In this document: positions 43,493 through 52,500 of the stretch, in pieces
How positions within the stretch are numbered: the stretch's first letter is position 1
Layout of the letters: the number at the start of each line of letters is the position of its first letter
From: an uncultured Eubacterium sp.
GTDB taxonomy: Bacteria > Bacillota > Clostridia > Lachnospirales > Lachnospiraceae
Direction: 5' to 3'
DNA: 64,000 nucleotides
NCBI GenBank assembly: GCA_910584065.1
Contig: CAJTZN010000002.1
Coordinates: forward strand, 1-64,000
Notes under the pieces: generated by a model
What the model was told of the DNA's origin: nothing
Seen by the model: only the letters and a program-made list of their open reading frames with translations
The model's database searches: none
Translations under genes and position numbers: made by a program

Positions 43493-44044
43493 ATGGGAAA
43501 GATAAAAGTAACGCCCTGTGATATAGAAGGGTTGTACGTAATCGAGCCAACGGTTTTTGGCGATGAACGCGGTTATTTTATGGAAACCTATCATAAGCAG
43601 GAATTCGCGGAACATGGTCTGAACATGGAATTTGTTCAGGACAATGAGTCGATGTCGAAAAAGGGAGTGCTGCGTGGTCTGCACTTTCAGAAACAATTTC
43701 CCCAGGGGAAACTGGTCCGCGCGCTGTCTGGGACCGTGTTTGATGTGGCAGTTGATATTCGGAAAGGCTCCCGCACGTATGGGAAATGGTTTGGCGTCGT
43801 TCTTTCCGATGAAAATAAGAAGCAGTTTTATGTGTCGGAGGGATTTGCCCACGGTTATTATGTCATGTCGGACACGGCGGTGTTTTCTTATAAATGTACG
43901 GATTTTTATCATCCGGAGGATGAGGGCGGTATTCTCTGGAACGACCCGGAGATCGGTGTGGAATGGCCGATCGAAGAAGGAGTGGAAGTATTGCTGTCCG
44001 AGAAGGATCGGAACCGGGAAGGGATCCGGTCATTGGAAAATTAA
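43493..44044 (+). CDS. rfbC: dTDP-4-dehydrorhamnose 3,5-epimerase
   Basis: A 183-residue cupin-fold epimerase in dTDP-L-rhamnose synthesis, a precursor of cell-wall and capsule polysaccharides. Characteristic motifs are DERGYFMETYHKQEF, the catalytic histidine region GVLRGLHFQ, VDIRKGSRTYGKW, GFAHGYYVMSDTA and YKCTDFYHPEDEGGILWNDP. AAAGGAAAGGAAACAA precedes the ATG. The companion genes rfbA, rfbB and rfbD are not adjacent, so it is a detached member of the pathway. The flavodiiron gene follows 35 bases downstream. Confidence 0.95.
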   Translation: MGKIKVTPCDIEGLYVIEPTVFGDERGYFMETYHKQEFAEHGLNMEFVQDNESMSKKGVLRGLHFQKQFPQGKLVRALSGTVFDVAVDIRKGSRTYGKWFGVVLSDENKKQFYVSEGFAHGYYVMSDTAVFSYKCTDFYHPEDEGGILWNDPEIGVEWPIEEGVEVLLSEKDRNREGIRSLEN

Positions 44045-44079
44045 TTTTGATTTTAACTAACAATAAAATAGAGGAAAGG

Positions 44080-45279
44080 ATGAATGTTAAAATGAATAAC
44101 GAAACGATCATGAAAAACGATACGAAAATTTCCGATTCGATCATTTATGTAGGAGTGGATGATACGACGCTTGACCTTTTTGAGAGCCAGTATATCGTAC
44201 CGGACGGCGTATCTTACAATTCTTACGTGATCTTAGATGATAAGATCGCGATCATGGATACGGTGGACAAGCGCGTTACGGATGAATGGTTCGCGAATGT
44301 GGACAACGTTCTCGGCGGCAAAAAGCCGGATTACTTAGTTATTTCCCATTTGGAACCCGATCATGCGGCGAACATACAAAAAGCGGCAGAAAAATATCCC
44401 GAGATGAAGCTGATCGGAAACGCCAAGACATTTTCCATGCTGCCGCAATTTTTTGATCTGGACGTATCCGACCGGATGGTTGAAGTCAAAGAGGGCGAAA
44501 CGGTTTCGCTCGGGGCGCATACCCTCCAGTTCTTTATGGCTCCGATGGTGCACTGGCCGGAAGTCATGGTGACCTATGAGCAGTCGGAGAAGATTTTGTT
44601 CTCAGCAGACGGTTTCGGCAAATTTGGCGCGTTGGCGCATGAAGACGAGTGGGCCTGTGAGGCGAGACGCTATTACTTTAATATCGTAGGCAAATACGGC
44701 GCGCAGGTACAGGCGTTGCTGAAAAAGGCGGCCGGACTCGACATTTCCATGATCTGTCCGTTACATGGACCGATATTAAAAGAGGATTTAGCATATTTTA
44801 TTGACAAATACAATACGTGGAGCAGTTATGAGCCGGAGGACGAGGGCGTTCTCGTTGCTTACGCGTCCATCCACGGAAATACGGCAGATGCCGCGAGAAA
44901 ACTCGGCGAGATCTTAGAGAAAAAGGGAGCGAAAAAGGTCGTTGTCAGTGATCTTTCCAGAGAGGATATGGCGGAAGTGATCGAAGATGCGTTCCGTTAT
45001 GGTAAGATCGTTGTAGCAGCGGCTACATATGACGGAGGAATATTCCCGGTGATGGAAGATTTCCTGCATCATTTGAAGAGCAAGAATTATCAGAAACGTG
45101 TAGTCGGCATTGTGGAAAACGGTTCCTGGGCGCCGACGGCCGGAAAGCAGATGAAGGCAGTTTTTGAAGGCCTGAAAAATATAACGATCTGCGATGAGAT
45201 GGTATCTATTAAATCTGTGATGAAGGATGCGGACGTGGCAGCGATGGAACGGCTGGCTGATGAGATATTAGCCAAATAG
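44080..45279 (+). CDS. Flavodiiron protein (FprA/flavodoxin-oxidoreductase family)
   Basis: A 399-residue cytoplasmic enzyme that reduces oxygen to water, or nitric oxide, protecting anaerobes. The N-terminal metallo-beta-lactamase-like domain (about 1-255) carries diiron ligands in HLEPDH (H90, E92, D94, H95) and later CPLHGPI. The C-terminal flavodoxin domain (about 258-399) begins VLVAYASIHGNTADAARKLG, the FMN phosphate loop. GAGGAAAGG gives a start at ATG 44080; ATG 44092 is an alternative four codons on. No rubredoxin domain is fused, so a separate electron donor is needed. Confidence 0.93.
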   Translation: MNVKMNNETIMKNDTKISDSIIYVGVDDTTLDLFESQYIVPDGVSYNSYVILDDKIAIMDTVDKRVTDEWFANVDNVLGGKKPDYLVISHLEPDHAANIQKAAEKYPEMKLIGNAKTFSMLPQFFDLDVSDRMVEVKEGETVSLGAHTLQFFMAPMVHWPEVMVTYEQSEKILFSADGFGKFGALAHEDEWACEARRYYFNIVGKYGAQVQALLKKAAGLDISMICPLHGPILKEDLAYFIDKYNTWSSYEPEDEGVLVAYASIHGNTADAARKLGEILEKKGAKKVVVSDLSREDMAEVIEDAFRYGKIVVAAATYDGGIFPVMEDFLHHLKSKNYQKRVVGIVENGSWAPTAGKQMKAVFEGLKNITICDEMVSIKSVMKDADVAAMERLADEILAK

Positions 45280-45341
45280 GAAGTGCGGATACACATGGTT
45301 TTTACAGAATGGATGTTGTTTCACAGGATCGGGGGGCAGCG

Positions 45342-46139
45342 ATGGAACAGGAACAGCGGGAGCGGTATGCACGGCATATCTCGTTGACGGAAATTGGTGA
45401 ATCAGGACAGGAGCGGCTGCTTTCCTCCCGTGTGCTGATCGTGGGGGCCGGCGGGCTTGGTTCGCCGGCCGCCATGTATTTGGCGGCGGCCGGGGTGGGG
45501 ACGATTGGGATCGTAGACGATGACGAGGTGGACCGGACGAATCTGCAGAGACAGATTATCCACACGACAGACAGCGTCGGCAGGAAAAAAACAGCGTCGG
45601 CGCGGGAAAAAATAGTTTGTTTGAACCAGGATGTGACGGTGGAGGAATACAGCCTGAGACTGACGGCGGAAAACGCGAAAGGCATATTTGAAAAATATGA
45701 TCTTGTTTTGGACGCGACGGACAATTTTGAGTCAAAATTTCTAATAAATGATGCATGTGTGGAGCAGCAGAAACCTTTTATCCATGGAGCGGTACAGCGG
45801 TTTGGCGGGCAGCTGATGACTTATGTGCCGGGGAAAGGCCCATGCTACCGCTGTATTTTCGAGGAACCGCCGGAACCGGGCGCGGTTCCTTCCTGTAAGG
45901 AAACCGGGGTGATCGGCGGTATTTGCGGCATCATCGGTTCGATGCAGAGTGTGGAGGCTGTCAAGTATCTGCTGGGAATCGGAGAGCTGCTGACCGGGCA
46001 GCTTCTCACGGTAGATGCGCTGACGATGGAGATTCGGAGGGTTCCGTTTCCGCAGAGAAATGAGAACTGCCGCGCGTGCGGAGGCGGGACTGTTTCGGAT
46101 AACCCTCCCAAAATAAAAAGCGAAATGACATTGCTTTAA
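45342..46139 (+). CDS. ThiF/MoeB/HesA-family adenylyltransferase
   Basis: A 265-residue E1-like enzyme that adenylates the C-terminal glycine of a small ubiquitin-like sulfur carrier. It shows the start QRERYARHISLTEIGESGQE, the nucleotide-binding VLIVGAGGLGSPAAMYLA, DEVDRTNLQRQI with the conserved arginine, and DATDNFESKFLINDAC. Four cysteines (CYRC and CRAC) form the structural zinc site. The ATG at 45342 has GGGGGG upstream; ATG 45309 lacks any site. No ThiS/MoaD partner, rhodanese fusion or thiazole/molybdopterin genes are adjacent, so the pathway is undetermined. Confidence 0.9.
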   Translation: MEQEQRERYARHISLTEIGESGQERLLSSRVLIVGAGGLGSPAAMYLAAAGVGTIGIVDDDEVDRTNLQRQIIHTTDSVGRKKTASAREKIVCLNQDVTVEEYSLRLTAENAKGIFEKYDLVLDATDNFESKFLINDACVEQQKPFIHGAVQRFGGQLMTYVPGKGPCYRCIFEEPPEPGAVPSCKETGVIGGICGIIGSMQSVEAVKYLLGIGELLTGQLLTVDALTMEIRRVPFPQRNENCRACGGGTVSDNPPKIKSEMTLL

Positions 46140-46159
46140 CAAATGTTCATTCGCTTTTT
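46115..46159. terminator. Bidirectional terminator after the ThiF-like gene
   Basis: AAAAAGCGAA and TTCGCTTTTT form the outer stem, with a partly paired interior that spans the stop codon of the ThiF-like gene. T-runs occur in both directions. Confidence 0.65.
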
Positions 46160-46240
46160 ACAGATTAGTTTTTCTGTTGTCTGCCAACCGCCATTGATGG
46201 CCGTTATCTCAGATTGATAAGGTGCTAATCCACCCGCAGT

Positions 46241-46882
46241 TTACAACTGCGAATACCCAAAATTATTAACGATCGCATCAATCTTCTGCCCGGACTGGCA
46301 GAATGGGCAGTCGTGAGGCGAATAGGATTGATAGTTTACGAAATCATCCGTATGGAAGATCGTATGAACCGGGTAATCCTCGATCGTGTCGGTCGCGCTG
46401 AAGATCGCGGAGATCCCCTGGATGATACCGCCATAATACCGGATACATTCCAAACTCTGGGCGATCGTTTTACCGGTCGTGGCGGACGCCAGAAGAAGCA
46501 CGATGTTCTTTCCGCGCACCATCGGCTGGATATTGTCGCGGAAGATCATCTGTCCGTTCGAATCAAATTCCGGTTCAATGACATAAATACTTTTGTGCAT
46601 GTTCATGGAGATGACGCCGGCGTCCGATAACTGCTCGGCCAGATAGGCGCCGATCATGTAGCAGCCGTCCATGCAGATGATGCAGTCAACCGGTTTGTTG
46701 TACTGATAATCCCTCGCCAGAGTAGAGGCGACGTCTTTTGCTTCCCGCTGCCCGACTTTTAACCTCGTCATATCCAGATAGAAATTGATGTGTGAGTGGC
46801 TGGTGGCAAAGTGCCCCGGCAGTACCTTGAGCTGGATTTTATTGTTAGATGTAGATGTAACTTTATATGCGTTTGTTAACAT
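46241..46882 (-). CDS. Phosphoribosyltransferase-like protein (orotate PRT-like)
   Basis: A 213-residue protein with the type I phosphoribosyltransferase layout. SHINFYLDMTRLKVGQREA precedes the hood, VDCIICMDGCYMIGAYLAEQ forms the first loop, and the PRPP loop region reads NIVLLLASATTGKTIAQS. The two acidic residues that usually precede TTGKT (VDD/EDV) are replaced by alanine and serine, so PRPP chemistry may be altered or lost. The C-terminus adds CPFCQSGQKIDAIVNNFGY, a likely zinc-binding tail absent from standard PyrE. AAAGGAAGGTGATCCTACT precedes the ATG at 46882. A 7-bp hairpin spans its stop codon. True function is uncertain. Confidence 0.72.
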   Translation of the reverse strand: MLTNAYKVTSTSNNKIQLKVLPGHFATSHSHINFYLDMTRLKVGQREAKDVASTLARDYQYNKPVDCIICMDGCYMIGAYLAEQLSDAGVISMNMHKSIYVIEPEFDSNGQMIFRDNIQPMVRGKNIVLLLASATTGKTIAQSLECIRYYGGIIQGISAIFSATDTIEDYPVHTIFHTDDFVNYQSYSPHDCPFCQSGQKIDAIVNNFGYSQL

Positions 46883-46967
46883 AGTAGGATCACCTTCCTT
46901 TGATTTAAATTTAATAATAAAAAGGTCTTACGAAAAGATCAGGAATTTGGATGTATCGTCTCCAAAC

Positions 46968-47360
46968 TCAGGAATTTTCTTCGGCGGCCGTGAGGTCGTC
47001 TGGTGCGGCGCTCTGTTGCACTGGGCCGTCATCCTCGTTTGCCGATTCTTCCGTTTCTTCTCCTGCTTCCGTTTTTTTCGGCGGCTGGGAGAGAAGCACC
47101 AAAATGGTTAAAAGAACGGACAGGACGATCGGAGCCGCGTAGATGATGTTTCTGAAATCTGGATTCACGAACACGCCAGGGGTATTAAACCACACGAAGA
47201 GCGCGATATAATTCGCAAAAACGATCGTTCCGAGTATGGTTCCCAGTATCCGGCCGAACTTACCGCCTTTAAACCTTGCTTTGATCAGATTGAAAACGAC
47301 AGCATAGGCAAGTGCGCCATCAATAAGTCCAAAAATAAGCATTCCAACGTTGATTCCCAT
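46968..47360 (-). CDS. Three-helix membrane protein of unknown function
   Basis: A 130-residue protein with about three membrane segments: VGMLIFGLIDGALAYAVVFN, ILGTILGTIVFANYIALFVW and IIYAAPIVLSVLLTILVLL. An acidic, Glu/Asp-rich cytoplasmic tail follows. ATG 47360 is favoured because ATGAGGAATATC provides a site in front of it; ATG 47384 lacks one. No known family was recognised. It lies divergent from tRNA-Leu and upstream of the phosphoribosyltransferase-like gene with an 85-base gap, so the two may share a transcript. Confidence 0.65.
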   Translation of the reverse strand: MGINVGMLIFGLIDGALAYAVVFNLIKARFKGGKFGRILGTILGTIVFANYIALFVWFNTPGVFVNPDFRNIIYAAPIVLSVLLTILVLLSQPPKKTEAGEETEESANEDDGPVQQSAAPDDLTAAEENS

Positions 47361-47445
47361 GATATTCCTCATTTCCATTTGCATACTTTTTTTGTAATGA
47401 CAATACCAGTATACAACATTTTTTTAAAAATTTCTATATTTTTTG

Positions 47446-47474
47446 TTGACTTTTTCTTTTTTTTATGATATTTT
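47446..47474 (+). promoter_or_regulatory. Promoter of tRNA-Leu
   Basis: TTGACT (47446-47451) and TATTTT (47469-47474) are separated by 17 bases, 10 bases before the tRNA 5' end. Confidence 0.5.
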
Positions 47475-47484
47475 ATATAAGCAC

Positions 47485-47568
47485 GCAGGAATGGCGGAAT
47501 TGGCAGACGCGCACGGTTCAGGTCCGTGTGGTAGCAATACCATGAGGGTTCAAGTCCCTTTTCCTGCA
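47485..47568 (+). tRNA. tRNA-Leu(CAG)
   Basis: A type II tRNA with a long variable arm. Acceptor GCAGGAA pairs with TTCCTGC, the anticodon stem CACGG/CCGTG encloses TTCAGGT (anticodon CAG), and the T-arm includes GGTTCAAGTCC. The variable arm is TGGTAGCAATACCA. CCA is not encoded. Confidence 0.95.
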
Positions 47569-47571
47569 TGA

Positions 47572-47598
47572 GGGGCGGCTGAGAAGCACGCCCCTTTT
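47572..47598 (+). terminator. Terminator of tRNA-Leu
   Basis: GGGGCG (47572-47577) pairs with CGCCCC (47589-47594), followed by TTTTATT, four bases after the tRNA. Confidence 0.8.
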
Positions 47599-47726
47599 AT
47601 TGATTTCTGCCGGTGAAAGCAGATCGAGGGAACCAGAATGGACGGCTGTTGACGGGAGCGTCTTTTTTTATTTTCAGGATTGATAGTAATATTGTTGCGG
47701 ATCAGCATTTGAGGAGGACGACGGGA

Positions 47727-48209
47727 ATGAGAAAAGGAAGTTTGCGCATACTGTTGTTGATGGTACTATTTTGTTTTTTGACAGGGTGCGGCGCGGATGT
47801 GCCGGAGGGAAAAGAAAGCGGCGCCGTAATGGAAAATGCGGAGAAAACGGAGGACGGTGCGGATGGCGCGCTGTCAGATGGTGAGAAAGAAATGGAGGGG
47901 ACGTATGTGAGCATTACAGCAAAAGAGGCGAAGGAGATCATGGATTCGGAGCCGGACTGCGTCGTGCTCGATGTGAGGACGGAAGAGGAATACGCGGAAG
48001 GGCATATCGCGGGAGCGCTATTGATCCCGGATTATGAGATCAGGGACAGGGCGCGGGGAGAGCTGCCGGATCAGGAGCAGAGGATCCTTGTATACTGCCG
48101 GAGCGGACGGCGGAGCAAAAACGCGTCAGCGGAGCTGGCGTCGATGGGATATAAAAACGTCCGTGAGTTTGGCGGGATCATAGACTGGCCCTATGAGGTG
48201 GAGCAGTAA
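47727..48209 (+). CDS. Rhodanese-domain lipoprotein
   Basis: A 160-residue surface lipoprotein with a single rhodanese domain. The signal MRKGSLRILLLMVLFCFLTG ends in the lipobox LTGC. The domain (about 60-160) begins YVSITAKEAKEIMDSE and carries the DVRTEEEYAEGHIAGALLIP signature and the active-site loop VYCRSGRRS, with the catalytic cysteine. The last residues, FGGIIDWPYEV, are the common terminal motif. GAGGAGGACGACGGGA precedes the ATG at 47727. Exported rhodaneses may handle sulfane sulfur or cyanide outside the cell; the substrate is not evident. Confidence 0.9.
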   Translation: MRKGSLRILLLMVLFCFLTGCGADVPEGKESGAVMENAEKTEDGADGALSDGEKEMEGTYVSITAKEAKEIMDSEPDCVVLDVRTEEEYAEGHIAGALLIPDYEIRDRARGELPDQEQRILVYCRSGRRSKNASAELASMGYKNVREFGGIIDWPYEVEQ

Positions 48210-48221
48210 GAATGAGAAAAA

Positions 48222-48250
48222 CAGGCGTGAAAATTACGCCGTTTTTTTTT
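48222..48250 (+). terminator. Terminator of the rhodanese lipoprotein gene
   Basis: GGCGT (48224-48228) pairs with ACGCC (48236-48240), followed by G and a run of ten T's. It is a short but typical intrinsic terminator, 14 bases after the stop codon. Confidence 0.8.
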
Positions 48251-48261
48251 TCGAAATGTAT

Positions 48262-48290
48262 TTGACTGGACGGGGAGAAAATGCTAGAAT
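48262..48290 (+). promoter_or_regulatory. Promoter of the foldase/purL transcript
   Basis: TTGACT (48262-48267) and TAGAAT (48285-48290) are separated by 17 bases, 43 bases before the ATG at 48334. Confidence 0.7.
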
Positions 48291-48333
48291 ACATATGTAT
48301 GTTTGTACAAAAAAGCAGTTTTGGAGGAAAACA

Positions 48334-49497
48334 ATGAATAAGGCAAAAAAATTAGCAAAAAACAACGGGATAGCGATGGAGAGTAAAAAGGTTTCCGGCG
48401 GGGAGTCCTTTCAATTTACAAAAAATAAGGTTCTTGCCATGCTCGGGATCGCCGCAGTAGTCATTCTTTGTGCAGGAGTCTGTTATATGCAGCTCCGTCC
48501 GCGCGCCGTGCTGAAAGTGACCGGCCCGGATCAGAGTGGTTCGGATGTGACGAACACGGTATATATGAAGGAAACAGTGTATGACATTTTTCAGGTGGAA
48601 TCCCAGTACAATATGTACTCATCCCTGTACCAGCAGATGTATGGAAAAACGTATTGGGAAATGGAAGATGTGGACGGTGAAGGCAGAAGCGGGGCGTCCG
48701 CCGCGAAGAAACAGGTGATGGACAATGTAAAGCAGAGGGAGATCCTCTGCATGGAGGCGCAGAAGCTCGGTTATTCGCTGACAGATGAAGAAAAGAAGTC
48801 CGTTGCGGATAATGTACAGACTGCTCTGAAAGAGCTGCCGGAAGGGCAGAAAAAGATCGACGGTTTGGATGAGAAGTCGCTGACTACCGTGTTTGAAAAA
48901 AGCGCGCTGGCAGAAAAATACAAACAGGTCATTATCGCGGAGGCCGGTATTGATGAGGAAGCGCTGAAAGCTACGGTGGATCGGAACGAATACCATCAGT
49001 ACACGATGCAGTACTATAAAGTGAGCAATAAAGAGGGCAGCGGGGAGGAACAGACCGATGTGTCCGAAGAGCAGAAACAGAAAAATCTCGCCAGTATGCA
49101 GGCATTAAAGGAAAAAGCGGCTACGGCGGAAGATTTTACGAAGCTTGTAGAAGAGGGCGATGAGTCAGGGATCGAAGCCTATCAGGAAGAAAAACTCCTG
49201 ACAAAAGATATGGAAAGTTCCACTTTCCTCACGAAAAAACTTCGTAAAAAGCTGATCAAGATGGCAAATGATGAGATTTCTGATGTGATCGAGGGCGAGG
49301 ACGGATATTATCTCGTGAAAATGGTCAACAACAATGATCCTTCCGGATACGACTCCCAGTGTGAATCGGTGGTCAACGAGGAAAAGACGAAACAGTTTAA
49401 CACCCGTTACGATCAGATCAAGACAACTTACACGACTGAGGTCCAGAGTTACTGGAAAGGCCGTGTGACGGTTGGTTCCTATACGACAGCGCAGTAA
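48334..49497 (+). CDS. Membrane-anchored SurA/PrsA-like foldase
   Basis: A 387-residue extracytoplasmic protein with a short cytoplasmic start, one membrane helix (VLAMLGIAAVVILCAGVCYM, about 32-51) and a large helical region. Its pattern follows SurA/PrsA chaperones: VKQREILCMEAQKLGYSLTD is the first helical arm. The segment from about 220 to 330 (YTMQYYKVSNKEGS through DVIEGEDGYYLVKMVNN) resembles a parvulin peptidyl-prolyl isomerase domain, with the closing 'V..E..GYYLVK' strand. Catalytic parvulin residues are weakly conserved, so it may be only a chaperone. TTTTGGAGGAAAACA precedes the ATG. purL follows 30 bases downstream with no terminator seen. Confidence 0.78.
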   Translation: MNKAKKLAKNNGIAMESKKVSGGESFQFTKNKVLAMLGIAAVVILCAGVCYMQLRPRAVLKVTGPDQSGSDVTNTVYMKETVYDIFQVESQYNMYSSLYQQMYGKTYWEMEDVDGEGRSGASAAKKQVMDNVKQREILCMEAQKLGYSLTDEEKKSVADNVQTALKELPEGQKKIDGLDEKSLTTVFEKSALAEKYKQVIIAEAGIDEEALKATVDRNEYHQYTMQYYKVSNKEGSGEEQTDVSEEQKQKNLASMQALKEKAATAEDFTKLVEEGDESGIEAYQEEKLLTKDMESSTFLTKKLRKKLIKMANDEISDVIEGEDGYYLVKMVNNNDPSGYDSQCESVVNEEKTKQFNTRYDQIKTTYTTEVQSYWKGRVTVGSYTTAQ

Positions 49498-49527
49498 GCG
49501 CATTACAGTATTTCTTTGGAGGAAGAT

Positions 49528-52500
49528 ATGGCAAAGGTAAAGCGGATTTACGTAGAAAAAAAAGAGGACTATGCGGTAGCGGCAAAGGAATTGAAGACGG
49601 AGATCAGGGAATATCTCGGCATCCGGGATTTAGAGCGGGTCAGGGTATTGATCCGCTACGATGTGGAAGGCATCGGGGAGGGCACGTATGAAAAAGCACT
49701 TGCCACCGTGTTTTCTGAGCCGCCGGTCGATCACGTCTACGAAGGAGAGTTTGAGAAACAGGAGGGAGACCGCGTTTTTTCCGTGGAATATCTCCCGGGG
49801 CAGTTTGACCAGCGCGCGGATTCGGCGGAACAGTGCGTCAAGCTTCTGAATGAGAGCGAAGAGCCGGTGATCCGCTCCGCGACGACATACGTGCTGAGCG
49901 GCGCGTTCAGCGAGGAAGATTTTGCGCGCATCAGGGAATACTGCATCAACCCGGTGGATTCGAGGGAGACGGACGAGAGCGTTCCGGAAACGCTGGTCAC
50001 TGTATTTGACGAGCCGGCGGATGTCAAAATATTTGATGGATTTCAGCAGATGTCCGAAGATGCGCTGAAAGGCCTGTACGATTCCCTCGGCCTTGCCATG
50101 ACATTTAAAGATTTTCTCCATATACAGAATTACTTTAGAGGGGAAGAAAAGCGCGACCCGAGTGTGACGGAGATCCGTGTGCTGGATACGTACTGGTCGG
50201 ATCACTGCCGCCATACGACATTTTTGACGGAACTCAAAAATATCCGTTTTGAAGACGGCGATTATACAAAACCGATCGAGGATGCGTTTCTTCGTTACAA
50301 AGAAGACCACGACACGATCTATCAAGGAAGGGACGATAAATTTGTATCGCTGATGGATATTGCGCTCATGGCGATGAAAAAACTGCGTGCGGACGGAAAA
50401 CTCGAGGATATGGAAGAATCCGACGAGATCAACGCCTGCTCGATCGTCGTGCCGGTGGAGATCGAACAGGAGGACGGCTCCGGAAGCGGCCAGAAGCAGA
50501 CGGTCAAAGAGGAGTGGCTCGTTTTCTTTAAAAATGAGACGCACAACCACCCGACGGAGATTGAGCCGTTCGGAGGCGCGGCGACCTGTCTCGGAGGCGC
50601 GATCCGCGATCCGCTTTCCGGGCGCGGTTATGTTTACCAGGCGATGCGCGTGACGGGGGCGGCAGATCCCACGAAATCGCTGAAAGAAACGATGGAGGGT
50701 AAACTGGCGCAGAGAAAGATCGTGACGGGCGCCGCCAGCGGATACAGTTCTTATGGAAACCAGATCGGGCTGGCCACGGGGCTTGTCGATGAGGTCTATC
50801 ATCCGAACTATGTGGCAAAGAGGCTGGAGATCGGCGCTGTCATGGGCGCGGCGCCCAGAAAGAACGTGATCCGTGAAAATTCGGATCCGGATGATGTGAT
50901 CATCCTGCTCGGCGGACGTACGGGACGTGACGGGTGCGGCGGCGCAACCGGATCTTCCAAAGCACATAACACGGCGTCCATCGACACATGCGGGGCAGAA
51001 GTACAGAAGGGAAACGCGCCGACCGAGCGCAAGATCCAGAGGTTGTTCCGCCGCGAGGAGGTCAGCCGGCTCATTAAAAAATGTAATGACTTCGGAGCGG
51101 GCGGCGTGTCGGTAGCCATCGGGGAACTGGCAGACGGCCTGGTCGTCGATCTGGACAAGGTTCCGAAGAAATATGCCGGTCTGGACGGCACGGAACTGGC
51201 GATTTCGGAATCCCAGGAGCGTATGGCGATCGTCGTTGACCCGAAAGATATCGAGAAAATGTTAGCCTTTGCCGAAGAGGAAAACCTCGAGGCGGTTCCG
51301 GTCGCCGTCGTGACGAAAGAGCCGCGGCTCGTCCTCAAATGGCGTGGAAAAGAGATCGTAAATATTGCAAGGGCATTTTTAGATACGAACGGCGCTCACC
51401 AGGAGACGGATGTCATCGTGGAAATGCCGAAAAAAGAAGAAAATTATATGGAAAAGGTGGAAGTGCCGGAACACTTTGCGGATGCGCTGACCGGATGCCT
51501 GAAAGATCTGAATGTCTGTTCCAAAAAGGGTCTTGTGGAGATGTTCGACAGTTCGATCGGTGCGTGTACGGTGGCGATGCCATATGGCGGAAAGTACCAG
51601 CTTACGCCGATCCAGACGATGGTTGCCAAACTGCCTGTAATGGAGGGAAGCTGCGATACCGTTACGATGATGAGTTATGGCATGGATCCGTACCTGATGA
51701 GCTGGAGTCCGTTCCACGGCGCAGAGTACGCGGTGCTGACTTCGGTGGCGAAGATCGTTGCAGCCGGCGGTGACTTCACGAAGATCCGCTTTACCTTCCA
51801 GGAGTATTTTAAGCGGATGACCGAAGACGCCAGACGCTGGGGCGAGCCGATGGCGGCGCTGCTCGGCGCCTATGACGCGCAGATGAAGCTCGGCCTTCCG
51901 TCGATCGGCGGTAAGGACAGTATGTCGGGTACGTTTAATGACATCGACGTGCCGCCTACACTGTGTTCGTTTGCTGTCGATGTGGCGAAGATTTCGGATG
52001 TCATCACACCGGAACTGAAAGAAGCCGGTCATGTATTAATCAAATTTGAGATTCAAAAGGATGCGTATGACCTTCCGGACTACACGTATTGTATGGATAT
52101 GTACGGAAAAGTGACGGAGCTGATGCGCAGCCATGTCATTCATTCGGCGTATGCCCTTTCCGGGAAAGGCGTGGCGGAAGCGGCGGCGAAAATGGCATTT
52201 GGAAATAAATGGGGCGTAACGTTTGACGCGTCCCGTCCGGTGAACGAGTATTTCAAACCGGCGTATGGCGCGATACTCGCTGAGGTGGACGAGAAGGATA
52301 TGGACAGGCTGGCACAGACCGGACTTGCCTTTGAGAAGATCGGCGTTGTCAATGCCGAGGAAGTCTTCCTGTATGGCAAAGAAAGAGTCAGCGTCGATGA
52401 GGCGCTCGCCGCCTGGACTGGAACGCTCGAGAAGGTGTTCCCGACGCGCGCCGGCGCGGACGGTTCTGACAGGGCCGGAGAAAATATCCCGGACAGCCTT

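Noticed and set aside
49498..49527. Purine riboswitch before purL
   Set aside because: The gap to the foldase gene is only 30 bases and holds just the ribosome-binding site.
49630..50967. 445-codon open frame on the minus strand
   Set aside because: It is antisense to purL, whose catalytic motifs are intact. The reverse frame is His/Arg-rich shadow coding with no ribosome-binding site.
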